A stretch of DNA of 64,000 nt from Mycobacterium sp. OAS707 (GCF_014873705.1 NZ_JADBDS010000001.1:558001-622000); one strand, 5' to 3'; shown: positions 19,315 to 30,470, numbered from the stretch's first letter. The notes: generated from the letters alone by a model not told the origin. Translations and numbers: made by a program.

Positions 19315-21012
19315 TCAGCCGACAGCCGGGGTCCGCGGTGGCGGCGTCCGTCGTGTCCCGGTCGCCTCGAATGCGACGGCGATTCTCAGCAGGGCGACGT
19401 CGTCATGGGCGCGACCGGCGAATGTCAGCCCCACCGGCATGCCGATGTCGGCCATGGTGCCCATCGGCACGGTCACGGTGGGGATTCCGAGGTGCCGAAT
19501 CGCCAGATTCCCGTTGGCAACCCACACGCCGTTGCGCCACCCGAGGTCGGCCGACGCCTCGTTGACATCCATGTCGGCGGGGCCGACATCCGCGACGGCA
19601 GGGAAGACGACCGCGTCCAAGCCGAGACTGTCCATCCACTGCTCGAGGTCGATGCGACGGGTCTCCTCGAGACCGCGCAGCCCCTCCTCCAGATGCGGGA
19701 TCTCGAGAAACGACTTCCTCGGGTGGTTCCTCACGAGCGCCGGATAGCTTGCGATGTCGTCGTCGAACCCGGTGTACCGGTCTGGTAGCGCACCCGGCGG
19801 ATGCGGGAAGATGCGTGAGCCGTCCACATCCGCCAACCCGTTCAGCGCGGGGTCGCCGTTGTCGTCGAGAAAGTCGTCCCATGCCCACGCGCTGAGGTCG
19901 AGCAGCTCGCGGGCCAGGTACTGCGGACTGACCAACCCGCGGCTGAAAACCGTTGGTGTGCCCGGCCGATCGCCTTCGTAGTTGCTGACCACGGGGAAGT
20001 CGACCTCAACGACTTCGGCGCCTGCGGCCTCGAGGTCTCGCCGTGCCGAGGCGAACAAGGCCAGCACCGACGGCCGTGTGTCGATGCGTCGACCCGTCGG
20101 GCCGCCGATACCCGGTCTTTCGGCGGTGCCTGCGTCGGGGTCGGCGTTGATGTACATGCGGGGAACGCCGAAGCGTGCGCCGGCGAGGCGTGCGGGCGGC
20201 AACTGCCGGTATGCCGCCGGCCGGTGCTCGCTGGGGCGAGGCAGCGTGATCCAGGGCTGGCTGCGCCAGAAATCGCCGCGCGCATTTGCGTCGTCGGCGA
20301 CGATCACGTCGAGCACCTCGAGCAGGTCGGCCATCGTCCTGGTGTGCGGCACAACGACATCCATCGTCGGCACCAGCGGCCAGCCACCCCGCACGGAGAT
20401 CACGCCGCGCGACGGTGTGTATGCGCACAGCGCATTGTTCGATGCGGGCGCCCGGCCGGATGACCACGTCTCCTCGCCAATGCCGAAGGCGCACAACGAC
20501 GCAGCGGTCGCGGTGCCCGATCCGTTCGACGATCCGGATCCGAATGCGGCCGTGAGATAGTCGGCGTTGTAAGGGCTTTCCGCGCGACCGTACAGGCCCC
20601 GCTGCATCCCGCCGTTGGCCATCGGCGGCATGTTCGTCAGCCCGATCAGCACCGCCCCTGCCTCGCGCAGCCGCTCGATCACAAAGGAGTCCCTCTGGGC
20701 CACCAGATCGGCGAACGCGGGGCTGCCCGCGGCAACCGTGAGCCCGCGAGCCCGGTAACTGTCCTTGGCGGTGTACGGGATGCCGTCCAACGGCCCGCGG
20801 GTCCGCCCGCTCGCGCGGCGCACGTCCGATGCCTGCGCGTCAGCGCGGGCGTGCGGGTTGAGCACCACCACAGCATTGAGGCGGATACCGGCGTGGTCAT
20901 AGACGGCGATTCGCCGCAGATATCTTTCCAGCAGCTCGACCGCGGTCACCTGACCGGAGTCGAGCGCGGCGCGTAACTGCGCGACCGACGCTTCGACGAC
21001 GTCGAACGACAC
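19315..21012 (-). CDS. Amidase signature family enzyme
   Basis: A 565-residue cytosolic hydrolase of the amidase signature superfamily. The catalytic Lys is in DGIPYTAKDSY and the Ser-rich segment is FGSGSSNGSGTATAASL. The nucleophile region is GEETWSSGRAPASNN, which departs from the textbook GGSIRxPA but occurs in a known subgroup. The C-terminus has GIPTVTVPMG. The substrate is unknown: an amide or carbamoyl compound. It starts with GTG directly after the hflX stop with no gap, so it belongs to the hflX transcript. It is absent from this position in M. tuberculosis. Confidence 0.85.
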   Translation of the reverse strand: MSFDVVEASVAQLRAALDSGQVTAVELLERYLRRIAVYDHAGIRLNAVVVLNPHARADAQASDVRRASGRTRGPLDGIPYTAKDSYRARGLTVAAGSPAFADLVAQRDSFVIERLREAGAVLIGLTNMPPMANGGMQRGLYGRAESPYNADYLTAAFGSGSSNGSGTATAASLCAFGIGEETWSSGRAPASNNALCAYTPSRGVISVRGGWPLVPTMDVVVPHTRTMADLLEVLDVIVADDANARGDFWRSQPWITLPRPSEHRPAAYRQLPPARLAGARFGVPRMYINADPDAGTAERPGIGGPTGRRIDTRPSVLALFASARRDLEAAGAEVVEVDFPVVSNYEGDRPGTPTVFSRGLVSPQYLARELLDLSAWAWDDFLDDNGDPALNGLADVDGSRIFPHPPGALPDRYTGFDDDIASYPALVRNHPRKSFLEIPHLEEGLRGLEETRRIDLEQWMDSLGLDAVVFPAVADVGPADMDVNEASADLGWRNGVWVANGNLAIRHLGIPTVTVPMGTMADIGMPVGLTFAGRAHDDVALLRIAVAFEATGTRRTPPPRTPAVG

Positions 21013-22425
21013 TTAGAACGACGCGAACTCTTGCAGGCTGGCCGCCAACGGGACCGGCACGCGCGCCTTGATTCTGGTGCCGTCGGCGGTGTGCTCGGTG
21101 GCATCGACGCGGCCGTCGGCGTGCACCTTGTTGACCAGGTCGCCGCGGTCGTACGGAATGGTCACGTCGACCATGGTGTCGGTTGACTCGATCATCGCGG
21201 CCATCCGTTGCTGCAGACGGTCCAGCCCGTCGCCGGTGCGTGCCGATACGAACACAGCGTCGGGCAATGCACTGCGCAGCTGCGCCAGCGTCAGGCCATC
21301 GGCCGCGTCGATCTTGTTGACCACCAACAACTCTGGCGCCGGCTTACCGTCATGCTCGGCGATCACTTCGTTGACCACCTGCCGCACCGCGTTGATCTGC
21401 GCCAGCGGGTTCACATCGGAGCCGTCGACCACGTGCACCAGCAGGGTGGCGTCGACGACCTCCTCCAGCGTGGACCGGAACGCCTCGACCAGCTGCGTCG
21501 GCAGATGCCGCACGAAGCCGACCGTGTCGGTCAGCACGAACGGCCTGCCATCCGCGAATTCGCCACGTCGCGTGGTCGGTTCGAGCGTCGCGAACAACGC
21601 GTTCTCGACCAGCACACCCGCGCCGGTCAGCGCGTTGAGCAGGCTGGACTTGCCGGCGTTCGTGTAGCCGACGATCGCGATGGACGGCACGTCACTGGTC
21701 AGCCGCTTGCTGCGCTGCGTGTCGCGGACCTTCTTCATGTCCTTGATCTCGCGTCGCAGCTTGGACATCCGTTCACGGATGCGGCGACGGTCGGTCTCGA
21801 TCTTCGTCTCACCGGGACCACGCAGGCCCACGCCGCCACCGCTGCCGCCCGCACGGCCGCCTGCCTGCCGCGACATCGACTCGCCCCAGCCGCGCAGCCT
21901 GGGCAGCATGTACTCCATCTGTGCGTACGCCACCTGCGCTTTGCCTTCTCGGCTGGTGGCGTGCTGGGCGAAGATGTCGAGAATCAGCGCGGTTCGGTCG
22001 ATGACCTTGACCTTGACGGCCTTCTCCAGCGCTGTCAGCTGGGCAGGACTCAGTTCGCCGTCGCAGATCACGGTGTCGGCGCCGGTGGCGAGGACGACCT
22101 CGCGAAGCTCCTGGGCCTTGCCGGAGCCGATGTATGTCGACGGGTCCGGCTTGTCGCGACGCTGGACGAGGCCTTCGAGCACTTCGGAGCCCGCCGTCTC
22201 GGCGAGCGCAGCCAATTCGGCCATGCTCGCGTCGGCGTCGGCGGCGCTGCCTTCGGTCCAAACACCAACCAGCACAACGCGTTCCAGTCGCAGCTGGCGG
22301 TACTCGACCTCGGAGACGTCGGCCAGCTCGGTCGAAAGACCGGCCACGCGGCGCAACGCCGTGCGGTCTTCGAGGGCGAGCTCACCCGCGCTTGGGGTGC
22401 CGGGGCGAAAATCGGGATACGTCAT
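21013..22425 (-). CDS. hflX: Ribosome-splitting GTPase HflX
   Basis: A 470-residue GTPase that binds the 50S subunit and splits or rescues ribosomes under stress and antibiotics. The N-terminal HflX domain carries STYIGSGK-type nucleotide contacts (PSTYIGSGKAQELRE), a Gly/Arg linker follows (GRAGGSGGGVGLRGPGE), and the G domain shows GYTNAGKSS, LTDTVGF and NKID. The position equals Rv2725c. In mycobacteria HflX contributes to macrolide response. It is upstream of the amidase and about 45 bases after dapF on the same strand. Confidence 0.95.
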   Translation of the reverse strand: MTYPDFRPGTPSAGELALEDRTALRRVAGLSTELADVSEVEYRQLRLERVVLVGVWTEGSAADADASMAELAALAETAGSEVLEGLVQRRDKPDPSTYIGSGKAQELREVVLATGADTVICDGELSPAQLTALEKAVKVKVIDRTALILDIFAQHATSREGKAQVAYAQMEYMLPRLRGWGESMSRQAGGRAGGSGGGVGLRGPGETKIETDRRRIRERMSKLRREIKDMKKVRDTQRSKRLTSDVPSIAIVGYTNAGKSSLLNALTGAGVLVENALFATLEPTTRRGEFADGRPFVLTDTVGFVRHLPTQLVEAFRSTLEEVVDATLLVHVVDGSDVNPLAQINAVRQVVNEVIAEHDGKPAPELLVVNKIDAADGLTLAQLRSALPDAVFVSARTGDGLDRLQQRMAAMIESTDTMVDVTIPYDRGDLVNKVHADGRVDATEHTADGTRIKARVPVPLAASLQEFASF

Positions 22426-22470
22426 AAGTGATTACAGATTTGCACGGCTACCTGCACGCGTGCACCCCAA

Positions 22471-23331
22471 TTAACGCTGCGCAACGCGCCACCATTCCTC
22501 CGACAACTCCCCCTGCGCCACGAGCACCGACGGCCCGCGCAGGAAACTGCTGGCATCCGTGACTGTGACAGTGACGTCGCCACCGGGAACGCGCACATGC
22601 AGCGTGCCGGTGGTCGCCCCCTCGAACGCCAGTGCCGCCACCGCCGCGGCGACGGTCCCGGTGCCACACGATCGCGTCTCTCCGACACCTCTTTCGTGTA
22701 CCCGCATCGATACGGCTCCATCATGCGGGGCAGTGAGAACCTCGACGTTGACGCCCTCGGGGAACTGCGTGCGGTCGAACGAAACCGGCGCGCCGACGTC
22801 GAGGGCCGCGAGCTCGTCGATGGTCAGGTCGGCATCGACGCATGCCAGATGTGGGTTGCCCACGTCGATGGCCAATCCCGCGAACGGCCGTCCGCCGACG
22901 ATCGCCTCGCCTGTGCCGAGTTGGTTGACCTTGCCCATCTCGACCGTGACGTCCGCGGTGGTGTCGTCCCACTGGTGCAGCACCACCGGGCGCGGCCCGG
23001 CCAGCGAGCCGACGACGAACTCGTCGCGGCTCTCCAGCCCGCTGACCCGCAAGTAGTGCGCAAAGACCCGAACGCCGTTGCCGCACATCTGCGCGATGGA
23101 TCCGTCGGCGTTGCGGTAGTCCATGTACCAGTCGCCGGCCGCCACGCCCTCGGGCAGCCGGTCGAGGCCGGCGGCACCGGCCTTCGTCACCCGCAGCACC
23201 CCGTCGGCGCCAAGGCCCCGGCGCCGGTCGCACAGCGCAGCCACCGCGGCAGGCGTCAACGACAGCCGGCCTGCGGGGTCGGGCAACAGCACGAAGTCAT
23301 TCAGCGTGCCGTGGCCTTTGGCGAATTCCAC
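22471..23331 (-). CDS. dapF: Diaminopimelate epimerase
   Basis: Converts LL- to meso-diaminopimelate for peptidoglycan and lysine synthesis in the cytosol. It is 286 residues long. The two catalytic cysteines are present: Cys83 in [11 protein letters not shown] and Cys222 in [10 protein letters not shown]. The start is GTG at 23331, giving the conserved [18 protein letters not shown]; codons upstream in the same frame lie within miaA and are not real. It follows the miaA stop by four bases, so the pair is an operon, as in Rv2727c-Rv2726c. Confidence 0.95.
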   Translation of the reverse strand: MEFAKGHGTLNDFVLLPDPAGRLSLTPAAVAALCDRRRGLGADGVLRVTKAGAAGLDRLPEGVAAGDWYMDYRNADGSIAQMCGNGVRVFAHYLRVSGLESRDEFVVGSLAGPRPVVLHQWDDTTADVTVEMGKVNQLGTGEAIVGGRPFAGLAIDVGNPHLACVDADLTIDELAALDVGAPVSFDRTQFPEGVNVEVLTAPHDGAVSMRVHERGVGETRSCGTGTVAAAVAALAFEGATTGTLHVRVPGGDVTVTVTDASSFLRGPSVLVAQGELSEEWWRVAQR

Positions 23332-23335
23332 GTGT

Positions 23336-24241
23336 TCAGGATACGTGTCGCCATATCCGCAGCGTGTGCTCGACGTTGTCGGGTGCGCTGCCGTCGAGCC
23401 AGGAGATGCGGTGGTCGCGGCGGAACCACGACCGCTGGCGGCGGACATAGCGGCGGGTGCCGAAGAACGTCGGCTCGCGGGCGCCCGAACCGTCGCCGCC
23501 CTCGTCGATGTCCGCGATCACCTGGGCATAGCCCAGCGCCCTGGACGCGGTGACGCCGTCGCGTAACCCCTGCCCCAATAACGTGCGGACCTCGTCGACC
23601 AGGCCGTCGACGAACATCTTGTCCGTTCGTTGCACCAACCGATCGTCGAGAAGGGCTGTGTCCCAATCCAATCCGACGATCGCTGTGTCCCAGCGAGGCG
23701 TGCCGATGACGGGGGCCGACGCGGCGAAGGGTTGTCCGGTGAGCTCGACCACCTCGAGTGCCCGCACGATGCGGCGGCCGTCGGTGGCCAGGATCGAGGC
23801 AGCGGCGTCGGGGTCGACCCGGGCCAGCTCCTGGTGCAATGCGCCCACGCCGATCTCGGCCAGCCGGGCCTCCCATTTCGCTCGCACCGCGGCGTCGGTG
23901 GCGGGAAACGCCCATTCGTCGAGCAGCGACTGGATGTAGAGCATCGATCCGCCGACGACGATCGGAACGGCGCCCCTGGCCGCGATCGCCTCGATACCCG
24001 CGACCGCGGCCTGCTGATAGCGGGCGACGGTGGCGGTCTCGGTGACCTCGAGGACGTCGAGCTGGTGGTGTGGGATCCCGCGACGCTCGGCAACCGGCAG
24101 CTTGGCGGTGCCGATGTCCATGCCGCGATACAGCTGCATCGCGTCGGCGTTCACGATCTCCCCGCCGACGCGTTCGGCCACGGCCAGCGCGAGCGCCGAC
24201 TTGCCCGTGCCGGTCGGGCCGATGATCGCAAGCGGTCTCAT
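23336..24241 (-). CDS. miaA: tRNA dimethylallyltransferase MiaA
   Basis: Transfers a dimethylallyl group to A37 of tRNAs reading U-starting codons. The 301 residues show the P-loop GPTGTGKS at residues 8-15, the [15 protein letters not shown] region and the [14 protein letters not shown] tRNA-binding helix near the C-terminus. Its product is the substrate of MiaB, encoded 3.8 kb upstream on the same strand. Its start overlaps the end of the dioxygenase-like gene by 4 bases. Confidence 0.96.
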   Translation of the reverse strand: MRPLAIIGPTGTGKSALALAVAERVGGEIVNADAMQLYRGMDIGTAKLPVAERRGIPHHQLDVLEVTETATVARYQQAAVAGIEAIAARGAVPIVVGGSMLYIQSLLDEWAFPATDAAVRAKWEARLAEIGVGALHQELARVDPDAAASILATDGRRIVRALEVVELTGQPFAASAPVIGTPRWDTAIVGLDWDTALLDDRLVQRTDKMFVDGLVDEVRTLLGQGLRDGVTASRALGYAQVIADIDEGGDGSGAREPTFFGTRRYVRRQRSWFRRDHRISWLDGSAPDNVEHTLRIWRHVS

Positions 24242-24918
24242 GGGTTCCAGACGCCTGCGAAATACCCGACGCCGTACGGCGCTCCGCGATACAGCTCCTT
24301 GGCCGACCGCGGCTCGCCTAACCCGGCAAGCACCTGGTAGGCGACGCGGCCGACGATGCCGTCGGGCAGCCGGGTCAGCGCATTGGCATCACCGGCGGCG
24401 AGCGCGGCGTCGAGCGCGGCCTGTGTGGGTATCGAGTCAGGGTCGTAGCCGCCGGGCGCCGGCGGGGTCAGAGTGTGCGCGCCGTCGGCGACGACGAGGA
24501 CACCGACCGGGTCGGCGGCCTCGTCGAGCTCGGCGCGTAACCGGCGACCGCAATCGACCGCGGCATCGGCGGCGAGGTCCGCCGCGTACACCCGGGCCTC
24601 GACGCGTGCGTCGGGCGTGGCCCGGCCGCGGACCCAGCCCGCGATCAACGCGCAGAGCGGCAGTTCGGTTGGCGCGCCCGCGGCGTCGGGCGACAGCGTG
24701 ACGCGCAGGTCGACGCCGTACCCCGCGAAGGTGCCGACGGCGCCGGGGCTCAGGACTGCGTCCGCCGAGCCGATGCCGACGGCGATCCACCTGGTCGGCA
24801 GCGATGCCGCAGCCGTGAAAACGGCGTCGCGCAGGTCGCTCAGTTCGCCGGCAGCATCGCCCGCCAACTCCGGGACCATCACAGGTGGCGAAGGGATGAT
24901 CGCGACGGCGCTCAGCAC
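24238..24918 (-). CDS. Class III extradiol dioxygenase-like protein (Rv2728c type)
   Basis: A 226-residue Ala-rich protein occupying the Rv2728c place between the transporter and miaA. The opening [15 protein letters not shown] and the [21 protein letters not shown] segment match the LigB-like class III extradiol dioxygenase fold. The usual metal-binding His residues are only partly present: the N-terminal HPP is here SPP. It may therefore be a catalytically dead or altered relative, which is an inference. It overlaps the miaA start by 4 bases and is co-transcribed with it. Confidence 0.68.
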   Translation of the reverse strand: MLSAVAIIPSPPVMVPELAGDAAGELSDLRDAVFTAAASLPTRWIAVGIGSADAVLSPGAVGTFAGYGVDLRVTLSPDAAGAPTELPLCALIAGWVRGRATPDARVEARVYAADLAADAAVDCGRRLRAELDEAADPVGVLVVADGAHTLTPPAPGGYDPDSIPTQAALDAALAAGDANALTRLPDGIVGRVAYQVLAGLGEPRSAKELYRGAPYGVGYFAGVWNP

Positions 24919-24934
24919 GCCACCAAGTTAGTGC

Positions 24935-25804
24935 TCACGCGGGTTGGGTGCTGGCACCGGCCGCCTCGCCGCGGGCCAACGCGACCGTCGCGACCACCAT
25001 CACCGCTACCGCGACGATCAGCGTCAGCCAGCCGGCATCCCCCGGCCGCAGGGTTTCGCCGAGCACGACGACGCCGAGCACCGAACCGACCACCGGTTCG
25101 GTGACGGTCATGGTCGGCAGCGTCGCCGTCAGCGCGCCTGCGCGGAACGACGACTGCTGCCACGACGTGCCCGCAATCGCGACCAGCACCCAGACGTATA
25201 ACTCGGGCGTGCGCAGCAGCGCCCACACACCGTCATCGATGCGATCGACCACGCCCTTGGTCAGCACCGCGAACAACCCCCACAACGCGCCAGACACCAC
25301 CGCCAGCAGCACCGCGCTGACGGGTCCTGACCAGATGCGGGCACCCACCACGCACAGCACCAGGGCAGGCCCCAGCACGGCGATCACGGCCGTCCACGTT
25401 TCCAGCGACGCTCGGGAATGCCCCGCGGTCGGATTGCCGACCGTCACGATGACCGCGACGGCGGCCGCCAGCAGAGCGGCCCAGGTCCACTCCCAGCGCG
25501 ACACGCGCCGATGCGACAACCGCGCACTGATCGGCAACGCGAACAGCAGCGACGTCACCAGCAGAGCCTGCACCAACAGCACCGAGCCAAATCCGAGCGC
25601 CGCCGCCTGCAGCGCGAACCCGACCGCGGCGACCACACTGCCCAGCCACCACTGACCGTCGCGCAGCAGACGCAGGAACAACTGGACGTGGCTGACCGGT
25701 TCGTCGGTCACCTCATGCGCTGTGCGCTGGTGGATCACATCGCCGATTGCGATGAAAAACGCCGCGCCGAGGGCAAGCAGGGCGGCGACATCCGCCTTGT
25801 CCAT
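24935..25804 (-). CDS. DMT-superfamily membrane transporter
   Basis: A 289-residue integral membrane protein with about nine to ten hydrophobic helices, consistent with the drug/metabolite (EamA-like) superfamily. It is equivalent to Rv2729c. Landmarks are ALGFGSVLLVQALLVTSLLFALP and TVTEPVVGSVLGVVVLGETL, where the EPVVG and GE motifs are typical. The start at 25804 (MDKADV) begins the first helix; upstream codons in frame are not protein-like. The substrate is unknown. It is divergent from the DUF349 gene across 160 bases with no other gene. Confidence 0.78.
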   Translation of the reverse strand: MDKADVAALLALGAAFFIAIGDVIHQRTAHEVTDEPVSHVQLFLRLLRDGQWWLGSVVAAVGFALQAAALGFGSVLLVQALLVTSLLFALPISARLSHRRVSRWEWTWAALLAAAVAVIVTVGNPTAGHSRASLETWTAVIAVLGPALVLCVVGARIWSGPVSAVLLAVVSGALWGLFAVLTKGVVDRIDDGVWALLRTPELYVWVLVAIAGTSWQQSSFRAGALTATLPTMTVTEPVVGSVLGVVVLGETLRPGDAGWLTLIVAVAVMVVATVALARGEAAGASTQPA

Positions 25805-25964
25805 CCGCGGCCTCCCGTTGTGTTGGGAAAGAGCGTAGGCATTTGCATCGCGAAAGGCGTGGGCATGGGCAGCGGCGACCTGTTTGAATAGCGTTCGAGC
25901 TAGCAGGCGCCGCGTCGCGCGGCAGGTGCGCGGGTTCCCGCGCGGAGGGTGCGAGGTAACGGAG

Positions 25965-27356
25965 ATGACGACCAGCGAGCATGGCGGACCGGCGGCGAGG
26001 AGCGTCGGGGACACCGCCGACCCGGAGGCTACGGGGACGACCGGGGAATCGGTTCAGCCCGCCGTTCCCAAACCCGTTCCCCGGCCAGGTCCGCCGCGGC
26101 CAGCGCCCCGCCCAGGTCCTCATCCGACGCCGACGGTCGCCATCCCGGCTTCGAGCGATCCGCACCGGTTCGGCCGCGTCGACCCCGACGGCACCGTCTG
26201 GCTGATCACCTCATCGGGCGAGCGCGTCATCGGCTCGTGGCAGGCCGGCGACACCGAGGCGGCGTTCGAGCACTTCGGCAGGCGCTTCGACGACCTGCAC
26301 ACCGAGGTCGCGTTGATGGAGCACCGGCTGGAGTCCGGGACGGGCGACGCGCGCAAGATCAAGTCCGCCGCAGCGGCGCTCGCCGAGACGCTGCCGGAGG
26401 CGCACGTGCTCGGTGACGTCGACGCGCTGGCCGCCCGGTTGACCGCGATCGCCGAGCATGCCGACGAAGCCGCGCAGGCGGAGCGGGCCAAGCGCGACGA
26501 GTTCCGCGCAGCGCAGACCGCGCGCAAGGAAGCACTGGCCGCCGAGGCCGAAGAGATCGCGGCGAACTCGACGCAGTGGAAGGTCGCAGGCGACCGGCTA
26601 CGCGAAATCCTCGAGGAGTGGCGGACGATCAGCGGGCTGGACCGCAAGACCGACGATGCGCTGTGGAAGCGCTACTCGACGGCCCGCGAAACGTTCAACC
26701 GTCGCCGTGGATCGCACTTCGCCGAACTCGACCGCGAACGTGCAGGTGCGCGGCAGGCCAAGGAAGCGCTGTGCGAGCGGGCCGAGGAGTTGTCGGGCTC
26801 GACGGACTGGGGCCCGACGAGCGCAGCGTTCCGCGACCTGTTGACGGAGTGGAAGGCGGCGGGCCGCGCCGCCAAGGACGTCGACGACTCGCTGTGGCAG
26901 CGGTTCAAGGCAGCGCAGGACGTCTTCTTCTCTGCCCGCAACGCTGCCAGCTCCGAACGCGATGCCGAGTTCCGCGCGAACGCCGAAGCCAAGGAGGCGC
27001 TGCTCGCCGAGGCCGAGAGGGTCGACACCTCCGACCTGGAGGCGGCGCGAGCGGCACTACGGGCGATCGGCGAAAAATGGGACGCGATCGGCAAGGTGCC
27101 GCGCGAGCGGGGCGCCGAGCTGGAACGCAGGCTGCGGGCCATCGAGAAGAAGGTGCGTGACGCTCCCACCGGAGGTGTCGATCCAGAAGCGAAAGCCAGG
27201 GCGGATCAATTCCGTTCTCGCGCAGAGCAATTCGAGCGTCAGGCGGAGAAGGCCGAGGCAGCCGGACGGACGAAGGACGCCGAGGAGGCGCGCGCCAGCG
27301 CCGAACAGTGGCGGCAGTGGGCCGACGCGGCGGCCCAGGCGCTGAAGGGCAGCTAG
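25965..27356 (+). CDS. DUF349 coiled-coil protein
   Basis: A 463-residue protein equivalent to Rv2731. A proline-rich N-terminus (residues 1-60) leads to a small conserved region ([22 protein letters not shown]). Four or so DUF349 helical repeats follow, each with the W...G...RELL/EEW...K...D..LW.R pattern (for example [19 protein letters not shown] and [19 protein letters not shown]). It ends in a charged coiled coil. There is no signal or membrane segment. The function is not known. The ATG at 25965 is preceded by GAGGTAACGGAG. A bulged hairpin terminator follows. Confidence 0.82.
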   Translation: MTTSEHGGPAARSVGDTADPEATGTTGESVQPAVPKPVPRPGPPRPAPRPGPHPTPTVAIPASSDPHRFGRVDPDGTVWLITSSGERVIGSWQAGDTEAAFEHFGRRFDDLHTEVALMEHRLESGTGDARKIKSAAAALAETLPEAHVLGDVDALAARLTAIAEHADEAAQAERAKRDEFRAAQTARKEALAAEAEEIAANSTQWKVAGDRLREILEEWRTISGLDRKTDDALWKRYSTARETFNRRRGSHFAELDRERAGARQAKEALCERAEELSGSTDWGPTSAAFRDLLTEWKAAGRAAKDVDDSLWQRFKAAQDVFFSARNAASSERDAEFRANAEAKEALLAEAERVDTSDLEAARAALRAIGEKWDAIGKVPRERGAELERRLRAIEKKVRDAPTGGVDPEAKARADQFRSRAEQFERQAEKAEAAGRTKDAEEARASAEQWRQWADAAAQALKGS

Positions 27357-27384
27357 CCGTTGCCGGTCTAAAGGCCGCATCGAA

Positions 27385-27434
27385 ATTGCAGTGAGGGCTG
27401 TGGCAGCCCGCGCTCTGACGACCCTCAGTGCAAT
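27385..27434. terminator. Bidirectional hairpin between convergent DUF349 and Rv2732c-like genes
   Basis: The outer arms 27385-27397 and 27422-27434 pair over 13 bases with one mismatch (ATTGCAGTGAGGG against ATTGCACTGAGGG). Inside, GGGCTG-TGG-CAGCCC at 27395-27409 forms an alternative tight hairpin. It sits in the 111-base convergent gap and most likely ends both transcripts. Confidence 0.65.
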
Positions 27435-27467
27435 ATTGATCGTGCGACGACACACAGGGTCAATGCG

Positions 27468-28076
27468 CTAGGTCTTCGTCTGCCCGTTTTCGCCGTCGTC
27501 GGTGTCGTCGTTCAGCGTGTCGAGTAAGCCCTTGTTCTGACGTTCGGCGACCTGTCTGCGGCGGTCTTCCTCGGCCGCGAGTTGCAGCGCGGTGCGCGCC
27601 CAGACCGCGCGGGCCCAGTTGAAGGCGAGCACGATCACCGCGAGCCAAGCGAGGATCAGTCCGATGCCGGGCCCTGGATGGTGTGCAGGCGCGGTCTGCC
27701 GCGACCACACCGCCAGCAGACCCGTGAACGACGCCACCGTCGATCCGGCCAGCGCGATCCACGCGAGACCCCAGCGGCGGGTCAACAGCGCCAACATCGA
27801 GAAGCCCACGCTGAATACCAGCGCCAGCCAGCAGAACACCCGCGACGGCAACGCAATGCCGTTGCGGATCGCGGCGTCGTCGCCGACCAACACGTCCCAG
27901 CCCTTGGTGTCACCGGTGTGCGGCAACACAAAACTCAGCAAAAGCACGAACACCGCGATGGCGATCACCAAAGCGCGTGCGCCGGGGTCGATTTCACGCG
28001 CGACCTTGCGCTCGGCAGCCTCGAGGTCACCCTTGAACTCGTCGAACCTGCCGTTGTTCTGATCGCCCGCGCTCAC
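27468..28076 (-). CDS. Membrane protein (Rv2732c type)
   Basis: A 202-residue protein with four predicted membrane helices (about residues 35-55, 80-98, 105-123 and 138-155) and a charged C-terminal tail ending in [13 protein letters not shown]. It matches the Rv2732c place behind miaB. The start is a GTG overlapping the miaB TGA by 4 bases (GTGA), which indicates translational coupling. No family with a known role was recognised. Confidence 0.75.
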   Translation of the reverse strand: MSAGDQNNGRFDEFKGDLEAAERKVAREIDPGARALVIAIAVFVLLLSFVLPHTGDTKGWDVLVGDDAAIRNGIALPSRVFCWLALVFSVGFSMLALLTRRWGLAWIALAGSTVASFTGLLAVWSRQTAPAHHPGPGIGLILAWLAVIVLAFNWARAVWARTALQLAAEEDRRRQVAERQNKGLLDTLNDDTDDGENGQTKT

Positions 28077-29593
28077 CGGGCACACCCGGACGAGGTGGGC
28101 GCCGGCGCCGGAGCACCGATGCCGGGCATGCCAAGGCCCACGCCAGTGGTGGGCTTGCGACCCGCGGCATGGGCGTCACCGGCTTTGGTGCGGCGGTGAG
28201 TGCGTGGGGCACCGTCGGCGATCAGATGGTGCGGCGCGGCGCCGGTCACGGTGGTGGTGACGATGTCGCCGGGCCGGATCTCGAGGCCGGCGGGGTCGAA
28301 GTGCACCAGCCTGCCGTCGCGGGCCCGGCCGGACATGCGTGCGGTGCTCGCATCCTTTCGCCCCTCACCCGTTGCCACCAGCAATTCGACAGTGCGGCCG
28401 ATCTGCGCGGTGTTCTCCTCCAGCGAGATGCGTTCCTGCAGGTCGATCAGCCGCTGATAGCGCTCTTGGACAACGGCTTTCGGCAGCTGATCGGCCAGTT
28501 CGGCGGCCGGGGTGCCGGGGCGTTTGGAGTACTGGAAGGTGAACGCGCTCGAGAACCGTGCCTGCGCTACGACATCGAGGGTGGCCTGGAAGTCCTCTTC
28601 GGTTTCACCGGGGAACCCGACGATCAGGTCGGTGGTGATCGCGGCGTGCGGGATGGCGGCGCGGACGCGGTCGATGATGCCGAGGTATCTGTCGGACCGG
28701 TACGACCGTCGCATGGCCCGCAGGATCCGGTCGGAGCCCGACTGCAGCGGCATGTGCAGCGTCGGGCACACATTCGGGGTGTCGGCCATCGCCTCGATCA
28801 CGTCGTCGGTGAACTCAGCGGGGTGCGGTGAGGTGAAGCGGACCCGCTCGAGACCCTCGATGCGTCCGCAGGCGCGCAGCAGTTTGGCGAAGGCACCGCG
28901 GTCGCGCGGTTGATCCGGGTCGGCGAAGGAGACGCCGTAGGCGTTGACGTTCTGGCCCAGCAGCGTCACCTCGAGTACACCCTGGTCGACCAGCGTCTGC
29001 ACTTCGGCGAGCACGTCGTCTGGCCTGCGGTCGACCTCCTTGCCGCGCAGTGCGGGCACGATGCAGAACGTGCAGGTGTTGTTGCAGCCGACCGAAACCG
29101 AAACCCATGCGGCGTAAGCGGATTCGCGCGCAGCAGGCAATGCTGATGGGAATTCTTCGAGCGCTTCGACGATTTCGACCTGCGCCGTGCGGTTGTGCCT
29201 GGCGCGTTCGAGCAGCGTCGGCAGCGACCCGATGTTGTGGGTGCCGAACACCACGTCCACCCATGGCGCCTTGGAAAGGACGCTGTCGCGGTCCTTCTGC
29301 GCCAGGCAGCCGCCGACGGCGATCTGCATGTCGGGGTCGGCCTGCTTGCGCGGTGCGAGGTGACTGAGGTTGCCGTACAGCTTGTTGTCGGCGTTTTCGC
29401 GAACCGCGCAAGTGTTGAACACCACGACGTCGGCATCAGTTCCGTCGGCCGCGCGCTCGTAACCTGCGGCTTCCAGCAACCCGGCCAGCCGTTCGGAGTC
29501 ATGCACATTCATCTGGCAGCCGTAGGTGCGGACCTGATACGTGCGCGCCTGCTGGCGAACAGCGTCAGCCGCTGCCGCCTCCCGCGTCACCAT
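28073..29593 (-). CDS. miaB: tRNA-2-methylthio-N6-dimethylallyladenosine synthase MiaB
   Basis: A radical-SAM methylthiotransferase acting on i6A37 of tRNA, so it works downstream of MiaA. It has 506 residues in three domains. The N-terminal UPF0004 domain carries the cluster cysteines in [20 protein letters not shown] and GGCLAQ. The radical-SAM core has [10 protein letters not shown]-terminal TRAM domain follows, and beyond it a Pro/Ala-rich tail of about 50 residues, longer than in enterobacterial MiaB. ATG at 29593 is called; GTG at 29602 is an alternative. The frame stays open another 750 bases upstream, but that is antisense to the gluA gene and not coding. Confidence 0.95.
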   Translation of the reverse strand: MVTREAAAADAVRQQARTYQVRTYGCQMNVHDSERLAGLLEAAGYERAADGTDADVVVFNTCAVRENADNKLYGNLSHLAPRKQADPDMQIAVGGCLAQKDRDSVLSKAPWVDVVFGTHNIGSLPTLLERARHNRTAQVEIVEALEEFPSALPAARESAYAAWVSVSVGCNNTCTFCIVPALRGKEVDRRPDDVLAEVQTLVDQGVLEVTLLGQNVNAYGVSFADPDQPRDRGAFAKLLRACGRIEGLERVRFTSPHPAEFTDDVIEAMADTPNVCPTLHMPLQSGSDRILRAMRRSYRSDRYLGIIDRVRAAIPHAAITTDLIVGFPGETEEDFQATLDVVAQARFSSAFTFQYSKRPGTPAAELADQLPKAVVQERYQRLIDLQERISLEENTAQIGRTVELLVATGEGRKDASTARMSGRARDGRLVHFDPAGLEIRPGDIVTTTVTGAAPHHLIADGAPRTHRRTKAGDAHAAGRKPTTGVGLGMPGIGAPAPAPTSSGCAR

Positions 29594-29693
29594 CGAAGTC
29601 ACGGCCCCATGGTACGGACGCACCAATTGCGCCACTCGAACGGATTCCCAAGTTCCGGGCAAGCTGAGCATTCCCTGGGTAAGGTCTGCACCC

Positions 29694-30446
29694 ATGGGGA
29701 CGCCCGGTGGTGCGCCGATGATTTCAATGGAGGCGGTCAACAAACACTTCGGCGCCCTGCACGTACTCAAGGACATCAACCTGAAGGTGGACCGCGGGCA
29801 GGTGATCGTGGTGCTCGGTCCGTCGGGTTCGGGCAAGTCGACGTTATGCCGCACCATCAATCGACTCGAGACCATCGATTCGGGGACGATTTCGATCGAC
29901 GGGGTGGTGCTCCCGTCCGAGGGACGCAAGCTCGCACAGTTGCGCTCAGATGTCGGGATGGTGTTCCAGTCGTTCAATCTGTTCGCGCACAAGACAATTC
30001 TGCAGAACGTCATGCTCGCCCCGACGACGGTGCGCAAGGTGTCCAAGGACAAGGCCCGCGCAAGGGCGATGGAGCTACTCGAGCGGGTCGGCGTGGCCAA
30101 CCAGGCCGACAAATATCCGGCGCAGCTGTCTGGTGGCCAACAGCAACGCGTGGCGATCGCCCGGTCGCTTGCGATGGACCCCAAGGTGATGTTGTTCGAC
30201 GAACCGACCAGCGCGCTGGACCCGGAGATGATCAGCGAGGTGCTGAACGTCATGACCGGGCTCGCGAAGGACGGGATGACCATGGTGGTGGTCACCCACG
30301 AAATGGGTTTCGCGAGGGGTGCGGCGAACCGCGTCGTGTTCATGGCCGACGGCGCGATCGTCGAGGACGCCGAACCCCTTCAATTCTTCGACAACCCGCA
30401 GTCCGACCGCGCCAAAGACTTCCTCGGCAAGATTCTCCGTCACTAA
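29694..30446 (+). CDS. gluA: Amino-acid ABC transporter ATPase (GluA/GlnQ type)
   Basis: A 250-residue ATP-binding subunit. Walker A is GPSGSGKST, the Q-loop VFQSFNLF, the signature LSGGQQQR, Walker [10 protein letters not shown] and the switch His VTHEMGF. High similarity to polar amino-acid transporters (GlnQ/GluA) and the following binding protein and two permeases give a complete importer, probably for glutamate or glutamine. ATG at 29694 is used; 29718 (MISMEAV) is also possible. The cluster lies divergent from miaB, at the Rv2734-Rv2735c position of M. tuberculosis, which lacks it. Confidence 0.93.
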   Translation: MGTPGGAPMISMEAVNKHFGALHVLKDINLKVDRGQVIVVLGPSGSGKSTLCRTINRLETIDSGTISIDGVVLPSEGRKLAQLRSDVGMVFQSFNLFAHKTILQNVMLAPTTVRKVSKDKARARAMELLERVGVANQADKYPAQLSGGQQQRVAIARSLAMDPKVMLFDEPTSALDPEMISEVLNVMTGLAKDGMTMVVVTHEMGFARGAANRVVFMADGAIVEDAEPLQFFDNPQSDRAKDFLGKILRH

Positions 30447-30470
30447 CGCTCCGGCGAAAGGAAACGACCA

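Noticed and set aside
29594..30343. N-terminal extension of miaB by 250 codons
   Set aside because: The extension is antisense to gluA and lacks any MiaB homology; the MiaB domain starts just after 29593.
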